Source of the DNA: CAIWHR01 sp963734085
GTDB lineage: Bacteria; Pseudomonadota; Gammaproteobacteria; Burkholderiales; Casimicrobiaceae
Direction of reading: 5' to 3'
DNA length: 64,000 nucleotides
NCBI GenBank assembly: GCA_963734085.1
Contig: CAVTFT010000015.1
Location: forward strand, 1-64,000
Positions 1-9,740 of the stretch are shown piece after piece; position 1 is the stretch's first letter; every line of letters starts with the position of its first letter. Position numbers and translations under genes: made by a program. The notes under the pieces are model-generated. The model was not told the DNA's origin and made no database searches. It saw nothing but the letters and a program-made list of their open reading frames with translations.

Positions 1-2649
1 TCCCGCCCGTGGTGGTGAAGGTGTTCGGCATCGACCCGTACGCCACCCCCGCCGTTGTGGCATAGCGGCAGGTCGCCGTCTCGTCCGTGCTGAGACTCAG
101 CGTCGCCTGCGTGGTCCCGGCCGCCAGCGCTCCGCTCGGCGCCCCGTTGCTGCGCACCGGCGGCGTCGTGTCGGCCGTGCCACCCGGGTAAGTGATTCGC
201 CGAATCGTCCCGCCATTCAAATCCGCATAGAACAGATCGCCGCCCGGTCCCGTCTTCAGATCCACGGGACTCGCTGCGCCGAGCAGGAAGGTTGCGCGAT
301 TGGCTGGATCCGGGAGGCCGTTCGCTCCCTTGAACATCACCCAGATGTGGTTCCGCAAGTAATCTGAAAAGAAGAGGGCTCCTTGATAGCTGGCTGGATA
401 GCTGCCGGACTCGTAGAAGGCCAGGCCGGAGATAGCTCCGCTTCCTACGCCACCCTCGTCGCCCACTGCGACCTTCTCGTTGTGACCATACGCGTAATAA
501 GGAGCAGTCGTCGCCGCCATCTGGGAATACAGCAGCGCGCAGATGCTCGAACCGGAGTACGCTGTGGTGGCGCTGCCCTCGTAACACGGCCAACCGAAGT
601 TCTCGACAATTCCGTCGGTGGCGTCGGCGATACGGTCAATTTCCTCCGAACCGTTCCAACCCTTGTCTGCGACCCAGATCTCCTGCGTACCAGGGCGGAA
701 GGTCAGGCGCGGACTCCTGAGGCCATAGGCGACAATGCGCTGTTCATTGACATCTACCGGTGCGACCGGCGTGGCATTGGCATCGAGCGCCGTGACGGCC
801 CCGTCCAACCAACCGCTGCCCCAACTGTGCTGGCGGAAGCCACCTTGCACCCAAGTGTGCGGAATCGATGCGGACGTCAGCTGGCTGTGCAGTTGCATCA
901 TATCCGCAGTCCAGGCGCTGTCGTCTCCGCTGACCCACAAGCGATTCCTCAAGGTAAACGCCTGTGCGCTGGTCGATCACCAGCGTGGGAATTTCGTAAA
1001 GATCGAAATTTGCCTGCGGTACCGAAGTTCAAAGGCAGCGCGGAAAATGCCGACATGTCGGTAAGCTGCGCGGGCGCGTCCCACGCGGCAGCCGCACTGA
1101 ACACGTTGGGATGCCGCAAGATCAGGAAGAGAGCACCGTTTCCCGACTTGCTGAAGCCGAGCACAAAGCGCTGCGGAATCTCTCCGGCCGATGCGAAGCT
1201 GTCGCCGAACGGCACAAGATCCCGGATGATGAAACTCTCCATCCAATGTGCTTGATCCGTGGCGTTATCGCCATACCAAGGTTCGTAATTGAAGGCGGGA
1301 GCAATGAGGGTGAGGTTGAAGCGATTGGGGACGTCGAGCAGGCGCAACTCCTCCAATCCGTCGCCCCAGTTGGAGGACAAGTTCGTGACGCCGGCTTCGA
1401 CCGGCAATACGTATAGAAATCGACGCGGCCGTCCGGGTGCCGGATTGGTGGGCTCCAAAACCCGGACGATTGTCGGCTGTGAACCCTGGAAGAACGACGT
1501 TACCGGATAACTCTTGACGCCATTGGCGTCGACGGTGGGCGCCCCGACGATCATCGAGGTGGTCTGTCGAACCGGCTGGCCCGTGTCCGGATTGATGCGA
1601 ATGATGGATCCATCCAGCGTTACCGGGTCCGCCGGTGTGCGAAGGTCCTGACTCCGCAACGCGCCCCCCTCGTTCGGGGGGTCGGGGCTCGGACTATCGG
1701 TCTGGCCGTAATCCGCGAATGTCGAGCTGGCTCCATCGCCGGCTGCTGCATACAAGGTGTCGTCGGGGCCGAACGCCAGGTTGCCGACCGACTGGTCCGG
1801 ATATCGCTGATACCAGTCCTCGACAAGCACCTGCTCCACGCCGGTCATGACGCTCCCGCTTGCCTCGAGACGGGAAAGCCGGCCGCTCACTACGCAAGCA
1901 CCCGCCGGTACGGAGCAGCCATCGGTAGACGCGCCCGGGGTTCCCCACGTCGGAGCTGCGCCTCCAATCGGGGCGTCATACGTGTAGAAAACGTAGACAT
2001 ACGGCACCGCCGGGAAGCCTGGATCGAGCGCCATACCCAGCAAGCCGCGGTTGCCAAAGTTGTGGACCTTCGTTCGCAGGTCGGCAAAAACAGTGGGTGT
2101 GCTGCCGCTGAGGTTGTCAAAGACAACGATCAACCCGCTCTTTTGCGCTACGAAAACGCGTCCGTCCGGCGCGAACTGAAATGCGGTCGGGCTATCGAGC
2201 CCGCTAAAGACTACGGATTCCTGAAAGCCGGGCTGACCGGTCGAAAAGGACCAGACAGCTGGCGTACTCATGGAGTTGCCGGCTAGATCCATGGCCCCGC
2301 TTACCGTGGCCGTATACGTTCGCGACGCAATCAGGTCCGCAACGGGGTCGAGCGTTACTGTGTAACTCGATGCGTCGTAGCTCAGATTGGCCGGCACGAC
2401 GGTGTTCGCGGAATCCCTCAGGACGAAGGCAACCGAAGCCGGTTGAATCGGCTCACTGAAAGTAACGGTCACATTGGAGTTGACGGGTTGGCCATTCACG
2501 CCCGGGGATGGCGATTGGCCGATGATCGTGGGCGGCTGCAAATCCTGGGCACGTGCAGAGGGAACACCGAGTACCGATGACCCGAGCATGAACAGGACCA
2601 AGAATCCCAGGACCGGCGACGTGTATCGACTGAGCACGCAGAACTCCAT
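1..2649 (-). pseudogene. Secreted PQQ-type sugar dehydrogenase with an inserted esterase domain (partial, two frameshifts)
   Basis: The reading frame begins near 2649 (ATG) or 2637 (GTG, with GGAG six bases upstream). A signal peptide ends near SARAQ and is followed by an SbsA-type Ig-like domain. The first half of a glucose/sorbosone dehydrogenase propeller follows, ending at DGSIIRINPDTG. An esterase-like domain then intervenes, with a GFSKSG nucleophile at about 1141-1158, an acidic VSGDDS at about 914-940 and a histidine in FRQHSW at about 812-840. The propeller then resumes with RIVAYGLRSPRLTFRPGT and VENFGWPCYEG. Joining the frames needs two one-base corrections, near 1007 and 957. The gene runs off the left edge after a second Ig-like linker. 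The catalytic residues survive, so the shifts may be sequence errors rather than decay. The family assignment is from motifs only. Confidence 0.75.
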
Positions 2650-3086
2650 GCTGGGACCGCCACTTGCGTGGCTGCCGGTGCACCCTTGCAACCGACAAAC
2701 TAGAGACCGTGTGAAATAGCCAGGTCCTTCAGTATTTCCGGAAGGATCGAGCATCGATCATTGGCATCCCTGAGCTGTGTTTGTGTTATACGAGCCTTTC
2801 GGCTCTGCTGTCAGCAAACTGCCAGCAAGATGTGTTCCCGGGTCTTGAAGTTCCCCTGCTTCAGCAGCTTGGACGAGCAGCGTTTTCCGGAGGACGGGCG
2901 ACTGTAAAGTCAGTCGACGGATCTGGTGATCGTTACTACACTTTGTAGCACACACGCTTCGTCCCGTTCGCTGTGAGAGGGGCGCGGGCGAGGACAGCTC
3001 GGCCTCGTCGAGAGGATCAAAACACGCTCTGAATCGCAAACGCTGAACGCGGACGAAGAATTCGATGTTGGAGGAGCTCGGCCACA
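2650..3086. other. Divergent intergenic region
   Basis: This gap separates the leftward dehydrogenase gene from the rightward heptose kinase gene. A short perfect inverted repeat, CTACA-CTT-TGTAG, lies near 2936-2948 and could be an operator. No convincing reading frame or RNA gene was seen. GGAGGAG at about 3070-3076 probably serves the kinase start at 3087. Confidence 0.4.
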
Positions 3087-4017
3087 ATGACCACGTCTCT
3101 GACTGATCTTGCGGGCGCGCGCGTGCTGGTCGCTGGCGATGCGATGCTGGACCGCTACTGGTTCGGTGAGGTAAGCCGGATTTCGTCCGAAGCGCCAGTT
3201 CAGGTCGTGCGCATCGGACGGATGGAGGAGCGACCGGGTGGTGCTGCCAACGTGGCACGCAACGCCGCGGCACTGGGCGCGGCCGTAGACTTCCTTGCGG
3301 TAGTGGGGCAAGACGAGCCGGGGGAGACGCTGGCTCGGCTGCTGGGCGAGGATGGCGTAAGGGCGCAGCTGATCCGCGACAGCACCCTAAGAACAACCGT
3401 CAAGCTGCGTGTCATCGCGCGCCAGCAGCAGTTGTTGCGCATCGACTTCGAGGACGCGCCCGCGCGCGATGCGCTGGAAGTCAAACTAGCTCGAGTTCGA
3501 ATCACGCTTGGCACAGGTAGGGGCGGTGATCTTGTCGGACTATGCGAAGGGAGCGCTCGCCCATGTCGATCGAATGATCGGCGCAGCGCGAGCGGCAGGT
3601 AAACTGATATTGGTCGATCCCAAGGGCGACGACTACGACAAATATGCCGGTGCCACGTTGCTCACGCCCAACCGCAGCGAGTTTCGCGAGGTCGTCGGCA
3701 GCTGGAAGAGTGAGGCCGATTTTGAAGCGCGCGCCGAGAGCCTGCGTCGATCGCTCGGTCTTGTTGCGCTGCTGGTCACACGCAGCGAGGAGGGCATGAC
3801 CTTGTTCCTGGAGAATGAGGTAGTCCGCGTTCCTGCGGTCGCCAAAGAGGTCTTCGACGTGACCGGTGCTGGCGACACGGTGATCGCAACCCTCGGTGTC
3901 ATGCTGGCTGCCGGGAACAGTTTGCGCGATGCGGTGAAGTGGGCCAACAAAGCAGCCGGCATTGTCGTCGGAAGGCTCGGAACCGCGGTGGTTCGGCCGA
4001 AGGAGCTATTCCCTTGA
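3087..4017 (+). pseudogene. hldE1/rfaE1: D-glycero-beta-D-manno-heptose-7-phosphate kinase, frameshifted
   Basis: This is a PfkB-family sugar kinase of about 310 residues without the C-terminal nucleotidyltransferase domain of full-length HldE. It phosphorylates D-glycero-beta-D-manno-heptose 7-phosphate in the ADP-heptose pathway for the LPS core. The N-terminal part shows VLVAGDAMLDRYWFG and the glycine-rich RPGGAANVARNAAALGA. The C-terminal part shows DVTGAGDTVIA, the PfkB signature with the catalytic Asp. The two halves are in different frames. Deleting one G near 3503 joins ALEVKLARFESRLAQ to VGAVILSDYAKGAL. All core motifs are intact, so this may be a sequencing error or a very recent mutation. 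A second heptose gene, gmhA, lies 3.9 kb downstream and is also frameshifted. Confidence 0.85.
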
Positions 4018-4083
4018 GCGAAATATCCTTGGCGGCGCGCCATGACGTTGGTTTGGTTGAACCGATGCGAGGTGCTGCCAATA

Positions 4084-4363
4084 GGACTTCCATCTCCCCG
4101 CCAGCCTGGTCGCGTCAACCCGTGATGACCTGAACCGGGAGGCGCTTCGGAGGCTGGGATTTCCTTCGAAGCTCCCGGACCACCAACCGCGAGAGCACCG
4201 CGTGTCGCTTCCCACCGACCCAGACACGCTGGAAACGGGATACTTTGGTTTGCGGACGCCTCAGAAAGTCGCGACTGTACCGGGCGCCCCTGAACCTGCC
4301 ACGCTCGCGCTTCTCGGTATCGGCCTCGTCGGGTTCGGCTTCTCGCGTCGGCGCAGACGGTAA
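4084..4363 (+). pseudogene. PEP-CTERM protein C-terminal fragment
   Basis: An open stretch of about 92 codons follows an in-frame TAG. It ends in a clear PEP-CTERM sorting signal: a PEPAT motif, a hydrophobic helix LALLGIGLVGFGF and an arginine cluster before the stop. PEP-CTERM proteins are processed by exosortase at the inner membrane and usually have a signal peptide and a long N-terminal domain. Neither is present here. The preceding residues do not match a family I recognise, and there is no plausible start codon with a ribosome site. I read it as the tail of a truncated or frameshifted gene. No exosortase gene is in this window. Confidence 0.55.
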
Positions 4364-4487
4364 GCCATTCCGCACCGACATCGGCCCCGCTTCGGCGCGG
4401 CTCTTGTTTGAGAGTCACGCGCCGCCACGAGACTGCCTTTTCTGAAGAAATGCCAGCCACGCAGCTTTGGGGGCTGCTGCTGGCACT

Positions 4488-4735
4488 CGGGAGCGACGAT
4501 GGGCAGCGCGGTTAGGCCAGGACATGTCGGCGCACGTCCGTCTATTTGATCCCCGCCAGAAAGAGATCGTGCGCCGTCGCTGGCCGTAGCATTCTGAGCG
4601 GAAGCTCTGTCTCTCGCTGGACCGGGTGGCATGCTCAGATAACGGATGAGCACCCGCTCGTCCTTGGTAAGACTCACGATTTCAGCGATGAAACCGTTGC
4701 GTGTCGCGACGCGATCGCCGATGCTCCAGGAGGGT
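4488..4735 (-). pseudogene. Degenerate copy 1 of a repeated small SH3-like gene
   Basis: Read on the minus strand, this segment encodes WSIGDRVATRNGFIAEIVSL and continues through LTKDERVLIRYLSMPPGP. That closely matches the intact 72-residue gene at 10248-10466. The frame breaks after the PPGP residues, and no start codon sits at the expected place, so the copy is not functional as written. The similarity continues past the stop into the flank that shares GGGAGCGACGAT with copy 2. It is one of four copies within 6 kb. Confidence 0.6.
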
Positions 4736-4883
4736 GATCTTTCTTGATTCGCATGCAGTTACCGTCGCTACGGGTTGCACGGTTCGGGCTGGCGGATATT
4801 GGTTTCGATGCTTTCATTCGCTGTATCGGAGTGGGTGGTTGTAGCGTGTTGACATTTTGAGGGTCGATCGCTGTTAGGATTGG

Positions 4884-5087
4884 CTAGTGAAGGATGACTC
4901 GAATATCAGCAGAGTAAGCATTTCGACGCTCATGCTTTCTTAGAGAAGACTGAGCTTGAAGAAGAACCGCAGCGCGAGCAAGTGCACAATCAGATTGCGA
5001 GTTGGTTGCGGCTGGCGTGTCGATGACATGAGCGACACCATTCACGATCACGCAGGTGGCAAGCAGCAGGAATGCCAGTATTGGCAT
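4884..5087 (-). CDS. Possible small membrane or secreted protein
   Basis: This is a 67-residue frame starting at ATG 5087, with an in-frame GTG at 5102 as an alternative start. The N-terminus is strongly hydrophobic, MPILAFLLLATCVIVNG, like a signal peptide or single membrane helix. A polar tail without recognisable motifs follows. It lies on the same strand as the other small genes of this array. A 19-codon frame starting MSVEMLTLLIF at 4933 resembles the first residues of the 53-residue protein at 9174-9335, so this may be a decayed relative of that unit. The function is unknown and the coding status is uncertain. Confidence 0.3.
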   Translation of the reverse strand: MPILAFLLLATCVIVNGVAHVIDTPAATNSQSDCALARAAVLLQAQSSLRKHERRNAYSADIRVILH

Positions 5088-5247
5088 TGATGAAGCTCTC
5101 ACTTAGAGCTCAGCTAGAGGTCCAAGCACATCTCATGCCACGCGCCGGCCAGGGAAACTTTGCTGGGCTCTAGGGCAAGAGATTGCTGCGATGGAAAAAG
5201 ATCTGCCAGTGCGGTATTGAGGAAAGAGCGCTAGGCGCAAAAGTGAG

Positions 5248-5480
5248 CCGGGAGCGACGATCGGCAGCGCGGTGGGCTAGGAGACGTCGCCGGCGCGGGT
5301 CCATCCAATTTGATCCCGCAGAAAGAGATCGTGCGCCGTCGCTGGCCGCAGCATTCGGAGTGGAAGCTCTATTTCGTCTGGGCCAGCTTGCTGCTCAGAT
5401 AGCGGTCAGCGCTCGGTCTTCAGTGAGGCCCGATTACCGCGACGAAACCGTTGGGGGTCGCGACGCGCTCGCCGACGCTC
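5248..5480 (-). pseudogene. Degenerate copy 2 of the small SH3-like gene
   Basis: The minus strand reads WSVGERVATPNGFVAVI in the region equivalent to the intact copy at 10248-10466. The remaining residues are disrupted by substitutions and indels. The segment shares its 3' flank with copy 1. At its 5' side it is fused at a CTCCA sequence directly to the 430-bp repeat that, in copy 4, lies about 330 bp further upstream. The small membrane-protein gene present in copy 4 is therefore missing here. Confidence 0.55.
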
Positions 5481-5907
5481 CATGTGATGTTCAACGCGCC
5501 GTGCCTCGCGCTTGCTCTGCTCGTCCAGGAAAGCAGCAATCGTCTTTTTGAACTCGGCCTCCTGCGCATCGGGGACAATGTCCTGCTACGGTGATTGCGC
5601 CTCGAGCGCCATTCGCTGTGATGGTTGGATGCGGTCGGCGACGTGACATGATTTTTGCGAGCGAAGCGTTCTGTTGTCCCATACGATGTGTTCTTTATGC
5701 CGCTATGAGCGGCAGGCAATGAGGTTCGAGCACGATTCGCACCAGACCTTTCCCGGGACTTGGCTTTCTCAATGGCTTAGCCGATAACAGCGTTGATGAG
5801 CGCTCTTCGAAATGTAAATATCTTCGACGTTGCTATCGAGAAGGCCGCCGCTGAGCGCGGAGCGATTGTTCAGCACAAAGGGAAGCGCCCGACTTGCGAG
5901 CCGGGGC
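5478..5907. repeat. 430-bp direct repeat, copy B
   Basis: This stretch is close to identical, with scattered single-base differences and small indels, to 10773-11207 in the same orientation. Shared blocks include the segments beginning CTCCATGTGATG and GTGTTCTTTA and a block around GCCGCTGAGCGCGGAGCGA. On the minus strand both copies encode a tail reading EFKKTIAAFLDEQSKRE or KFKKTIAAFLDEQSKRE, so the repeat probably derives from coding sequence. Confidence 0.7.
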
Positions 5908-6660
5908 ACGAGCTACGGTGCAGCGGACGTGGAAAATGAAATTGCACCAGCAACATTTGATCGTGAGCGCCGACGCTGGCGAGCGGGCGCGGTGCTGCAC
6001 CACTGCTTCGATCGGTTAAGCGTTTATCATCGCGCGCCGACGAACATTACGATGCGCGGCTTGGCAGCGGCACCCGTGCACCAGCACGCTCGCCGGCAAC
6101 GCTAGCCCCATCAACTACCAAAGAGGTGATGCTCCACGCGATAGCGAGACGAGGTCAGACCGAACGAGAGACGAACCCGGCTATTCTGTTGGCGAGCATC
6201 CTCGACCCAGCGATCACCGTTGCGCGCTACGCGATATTCAAATGGGGCTCCTTGGGCGGCTTATATCGTGGCCGCGCACATCTCGTTGCGCAACAGGTCG
6301 TTTGCAAAGACGCCAGTCTGTTCCTTCGTCTACCGTCGCCCTAGAGCCGGCACCTGAGCATCTGCCATGCCGCCTTCAACTGGCCACCCAACAAACAACT
6401 TGACTCGCTGGGGATCCTTGCAACAGAATAGGGCAAGAGCGGTCGTACAGCATGTCACCTAAAGCGGTCTGGATGGGCGCTCCCCAAAGTGGACCTCGCT
6501 GTTGACTGTTCGACCTGCTGCGGTTCGGCGCTCAGCGTGGAGCCCAGTCGATCTGAATGTGCCTCCCACCGCTCCAGGATATGCGCGTGTCCTCGCAGGT
6601 GTCAGAAGTGGCTCCGCGATAGTCGGACAGGCGGCTAAGTGGTAGCTCTGCTCTAATAGG
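5908..6660. other. Gene-poor stretch
   Basis: No frame on either strand shows a recognisable family, a good ribosome site and sensible composition. Short open frames near 5930-6340 look random. The last 60 bases before the IS3-type orfA probably contain the left end of that element, but I could not identify its terminal repeat. Confidence 0.3.
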
Positions 6661-6686
6661 CGACGTTGTCGCCGAGGAGCAGACGC

Positions 6687-6988
6687 ATGAAACGACCGCG
6701 CAGGAACCATTCAGCGAAGTTCAAGGCGACGGTGGCACTGGCTGCGATTCGGGGTGAAAAGACCCTGGTCGAGCTGGCCGAGCAGTACAAGGTCCATCCG
6801 AACCAGATCGGGCAGTGGCGGCGGAGCTGCTGGAGCGCGCCGCGGAGGTATTCGCCACGGCGGCGGAGAAGCGCGACGCCGGGCCGGACGTCAAGACGCT
6901 GCACGCCAAGATCGGGCAGTTGGCGCTGGAGAACGATTTTTTGGCCGGCGCGCTCGGTCGCATCGGCGATGCGAGCGCAAAGCGATGA
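6687..6988 (+). pseudogene. IS3-type transposase OrfA (one frameshift)
   Basis: ATG 6687 follows GAGGAG by about seven bases. The first part, MKRPRRNHSAKFKATVALAA and on to YKVHPNQIGQW, is the typical helix-turn-helix of IS3 OrfA proteins. One base is missing near 6822. In the corrected frame the protein continues AELLERAAEVFATAAEKR and KIGQLALENDFLAGAL, a leucine-zipper-like segment, for about 100 residues in total. Its TGA overlaps the ATG of orfB in an ATGA. In IS3 elements OrfA binds the ends and normally joins OrfB by a programmed frameshift. Confidence 0.7.
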
Positions 6989-7655
6989 TCGATGCGACGC
7001 ACGAGCTTGCCGATCGTGCGCCAGGCGCAGCTGCTGGATCTGCGCGCTCGACGGTGTACTACCTGCCGCAGCCGACCTCGGACGCGGACTTGGCGCTGAT
7101 GCGGCGCATCGACGAACTGCACCTCGAGCATCCGTTCGCCGGCAGCCGCATGCTGCGCGATCTGCTCAAGCGCGAAGGCATTCGAGGTCGGCCGCAAGCA
7201 TGTGGCGACGCTGATGCGCAAGATGGGCATCGAAGCGCTCTATCAGCGACCGCGGACCAGCGGCCGGCATCGCGAGCACCCGGTCTTTCCGTATCTGCTG
7301 CGCGGACTGACCATCGACCGGCCGAATCAGGTCTGGGCGATGGACATGACCTACATCCCGATGCGCCGCGGCTTCGTCTACCTGACCGCGGTCGTCGACT
7401 GGGCAACCCGCAGGGTGCTGGCTTGGCGGGTGTCGATCAGCATGACCGCGGACGCTGCGGTCGAAGCGCTGGAGGAGGCGATCGCGCGCTACGGCGCGCC
7501 GGAGATCATGAACACCGATCAGGGCAGCCAATTCACCGCCGCTGAATTCATCGACGTGTTGCGAGGACCACGACGATCCGGATCAGCATGGACGGCAAGG
7601 GTTGCTGGAGCGACAACGTGTTCGTCGAGCGACTGTGGAAGACGATCCCGAACCC
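6985..7655 (+). pseudogene. IS3-type transposase OrfB, DDE integrase domain, broken
   Basis: The frame opens with ATG 6985 inside the stop of orfA. Recognisable parts are STVYYLPQP, an HTH_21-like segment (HPFAGSRMLRDLLKREGI), then the rve integrase core WAMDMTYIPM and YLTAVVDWATRRVLAW with the first catalytic Asp residues, and NTDQGSQFTAAEF with the second. The third, the Glu in VFVERLWKTI, is present near 7625. Indels near 7013, 7045, 7183 and 7565-7585 break the frame, and the C-terminus is lost. The copy cannot be active as it stands. Confidence 0.7.
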
Positions 7656-7704
7656 GCAACGGGCTCCGCTAACCTTGATTTTTCAGCCCCGGAAGGCCGC
7701 ACAC

Positions 7705-7721
7705 AATCCGTCGAACGGATT
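7705..7721. repeat. Perfect inverted repeat AATCCGT-CGA-ACGGATT
   Basis: Seven-base arms surround a three-base centre, between the broken IS3 element and the phosphoheptose isomerase gene. A partly matching sequence, ACAATCCGTAGAACGATTAT, occurs near 11338, at the edge of the small-gene array. It could be an operator or an element junction. No T-run follows, so it is not an obvious terminator. Confidence 0.35.
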
Positions 7722-7903
7722 ATCCGCGCCAGTTGCGCCGTCGATGGGCGACGCCGCCGGAAGAAGGGACCCCGGACGCTACCAGGGGAGGAACAAAAGC
7801 CTTCGCCGCGATATTCGACTTGAATCCGGTTCCATTGTACCGCGACCAATTTGGACGGCGAGTCTTACGAAAAGCAGTGTTCAACGTTCGCTTGATGAAG
7901 GGG

Positions 7904-8495
7904 TTATGCGCCATCGTAGTTTTGGGGGAAAAAGTGACGTTCGACCAGCTCGATGAGGATGTGCAGGACCTTGATGTGCAGTTCCTGCACTCGATCGGCG
8001 AACGCTCCGCCAGGGGTGCATATGTAAACCGTGCTGAGGGCACCGAGCACTTCGCTGGGACGCCGCTGAGAATGATGAGGCTCATACCAATGGCGTTGGC
8101 GGCCTCGGCAGCGCGAATGATGTTCTTGCTGGTGCCGCTCGTACTTAGCGCAACAAGACAATCGCCACTGCGGCCGTGCGCCTCGATGTAGCGCGAAAAG
8201 ACATGCTCATAGCCGAGGTCGTTACCGACGCACGTAAGGTGCCTGCATCGCTAATTGCCGTGGCCGCCAAAGCGGCTCGATCCCGACGGTAGCGGCCGGT
8301 GAGTTCTTCGGCGAAGTGCATGGCGTCGCACATGGAACCGCCGTTTCCGCAAGCGTAGACACGCCCCTTTCTGTGGAACACTTCGATCAGCACGGCTGCA
8401 GCCTGTTCTATGGCCGCGAGGGCAGCGTCGTTGCGTAGAAGTGCGTTTAGCGCGGCACTCGCCTCGCGCAAGCTCGACTCAACGTATTGGTCCAA
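7904..8495 (-). pseudogene. gmhA: Sedoheptulose-7-phosphate isomerase, two frameshifts
   Basis: This is a SIS-domain protein of about 195 residues. GmhA converts sedoheptulose 7-phosphate to D-glycero-D-manno-heptose 7-phosphate, the first step of the heptose pathway. The start is TTG 8495, preceded by AGGAG at six bases. Visible motifs are CGNGGSMCDAMHFAEELTGR and ALSTSGTSKNIIRAAEAANA, the two phosphosugar-binding segments. The tail FADRVQELHIKVLHILIELV is typical of the GmhA/DiaA group. Three frames are needed: one shift lies near 8235 and one near 8058. DiaA is a possible alternative, but the nearby heptose kinase favours GmhA. Confidence 0.8.
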
Positions 8496-8635
8496 TGGAG
8501 GCTCCTATGCATAACCGGCGCGAACAAGTTGACTAAGGCTGAACTTGCATGCGCGCGATGCCAAGGAGAATACTACTGTATCCGATGATCTCCCGGCTGC
8601 GGTGTGCCAGTTCGATCAGCGAGAGCGGAAGCATC

Positions 8636-8836
8636 TCACCGCCACATCGCGTAGTTAGCCGGGTTCACATAGACCCGGGAGGCACAGCCGAAATCGGGAT
8701 CGCGCGGGACCGTGAGGTAGAAACCATCGGCGGTCTGATACGCGCAGGCTTCGACGTCCAGCGTCGGCGTGCGCGAGACGAGAACAAGCCCAAAGACGAT
8801 GCTAAAAACGAGCGAGAGCAGCAACAGGAAGCGCAT
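8636..8836 (-). CDS. Small exported or membrane-anchored protein, 66 residues
   Basis: ATG 8836 is preceded by a strong GGGAGG at about five bases, so translation is credible. The N-terminus MRFLLLLSLVFSIVFGLVLV is a signal peptide or membrane helix. A short polar domain follows, with one Cys pair (VEACAYQT and DFGCASRVYV) that could form a disulphide in the periplasm. No family is recognised. It is one of several very small minus-strand genes between 8.6 and 11.3 kb. Confidence 0.55.
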   Translation of the reverse strand: MRFLLLLSLVFSIVFGLVLVSRTPTLDVEACAYQTADGFYLTVPRDPDFGCASRVYVNPANYAMWR

Positions 8837-9173
8837 CCGAACCTCCCATCCGCACCGCAGAATCGCACGTTTTTGACACTACCTTGGAGCCGAGTGGGCG
8901 GCTTTGATCGTGGGCAACTTCGACCCGAAGAGGATCTCCCACTAAATCGCGCAAGTATTCAGGCGAGCAAGGTGATGCCCCTCGGCGGGCCAGTGCGCCG
9001 TCACCGAAACTTGTGCGTCACCGGATCGCGGAAGCGAAACGGAAAGAGCGTCAGGACCGTGGGAGAGTGCAGCGGGCTAGGCAGGGGCTAGGCAGGCTCC
9101 GATGTTACGCCGACCCGGCCTTGGGCTTCCTAACTAAGCGATCGCGTATCCGGGGCGCCGCTTGCGGGGCGCC

Positions 9174-9335
9174 CTAAAAGGAGTCGCGCGACACGGTGTC
9201 CTTGTGGGCGGGACTTCGCCTTGCCCCGTTGTTTATGCCTTCTCCAGAGAGGGCAATCGCTATTCCGATTATCTGTGCCATGCCAAGGACGACTCCAACC
9301 AGCATCAGCACAGTCGCAAGTGTTTCGATGCTCAT
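9174..9335 (-). CDS. Small single-helix membrane protein, 53 residues
   Basis: The frame MSIETLATVLMLVGVVLGMA and onward runs to a TAG at 9174. The first 30 residues are one long hydrophobic helix followed by a charged tail (GARRSPAHKDTVSRDS). It starts only three bases after the stop of SH3-like copy 3, an arrangement that suggests translational coupling. The ribosome site is weak (GGGG at 12 bases). A shorter relative beginning MSVEMLTLLIF lies at 4933. The function is unknown. Confidence 0.4.
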   Translation of the reverse strand: MSIETLATVLMLVGVVLGMAQIIGIAIALSGEGINNGARRSPAHKDTVSRDSF

Positions 9336-9338
9336 GCT

Positions 9339-9557
9339 CTAATTGATCCCCGCCAGATCAAGATCGTGTGCCGTCGCTCGCCGTAGCATTCTTACTGGAA
9401 GCTCTGTCTCCCCTGGACTGAGTGGCATGCTCAGATACCGGATCAGCGCCCGCTCTGGCGTGAGGCTCACGATTTCGGCGATGAAACCGTTGGGTGTCGC
9501 GACGCGCTCGCCGATCCTCCAGCGACCGGTGATCTTTCTCCACTTCGTCTTTCACAT
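9339..9557 (-). pseudogene. Copy 3 of the small SH3-like gene, stop at codon 2
   Basis: It has exactly the same length (73 codons) as the intact copy at 10248-10466 and is collinear with it: RIGERVATPNGFIAEIVSLT, ALIRYLSMPLSPGETELPVR and TAHDLDLAGIN. Codon 2 is TGA where the intact copy has GGA, and no other start codon lies ahead of the conserved part. The rest is free of stops and most changes are conservative, which points to selection until recently or to a base-calling error at that codon. Confidence 0.6.
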
Positions 9558-9669
9558 GCGAGGAGGATTTCACAGCAGCACCTCAATTGGTGGTCGCGGC
9601 TGACAACCGGACATGCCAGCTGGTCTAACAGTTTGTGAACGACGGGTTGTCCAACTCCCGCGAGGACCG

Positions 9670-9704
9670 AAAAAAAGCGCCCCACGACCGGAGCCGCGGG
9701 GCGC
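9670..9704 (-). terminator. Rho-independent terminator
   Basis: On the minus strand GCGCCCC pairs with GGGGCGC around a roughly 14-base loop that can itself pair in part, followed directly by seven T residues. It lies 37 bases past the stop of the small gene at 9741-10050 and would end that transcript. Confidence 0.75.
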
Positions 9705-9740
9705 CTTGCCGCGGTCATCGCGGCCGGCGTGGCGCAGGTC

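Larger units (their letters stand above)
6600..7660 (+). mobile_element. Degenerate IS3-family element, 3' end missing
   Basis: Two overlapping frames encode an IS3-type orfA and orfB transposase pair. The catalytic DDE domain is recognisable, but the reading stops matching after FVERLWKTIP near 7650. The usual C-terminal residues of OrfB, about 50 (with the NGRRPH type motif), are absent and replaced by unrelated sequence. At least five single-base shifts are needed to read through. Terminal inverted repeats and target duplications were not found, so the ends given are approximate. Confidence 0.7.

Noticed and set aside
5830..6344. Two short plus-strand frames
   Set aside because: There are no start signals and no protein-like patterns, and they overlap a damaged repeat region.
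9150..9176. GGGCGCC hairpin near the 53-residue gene
   Set aside because: It has no T-run on either strand, so I do not call it a terminator.
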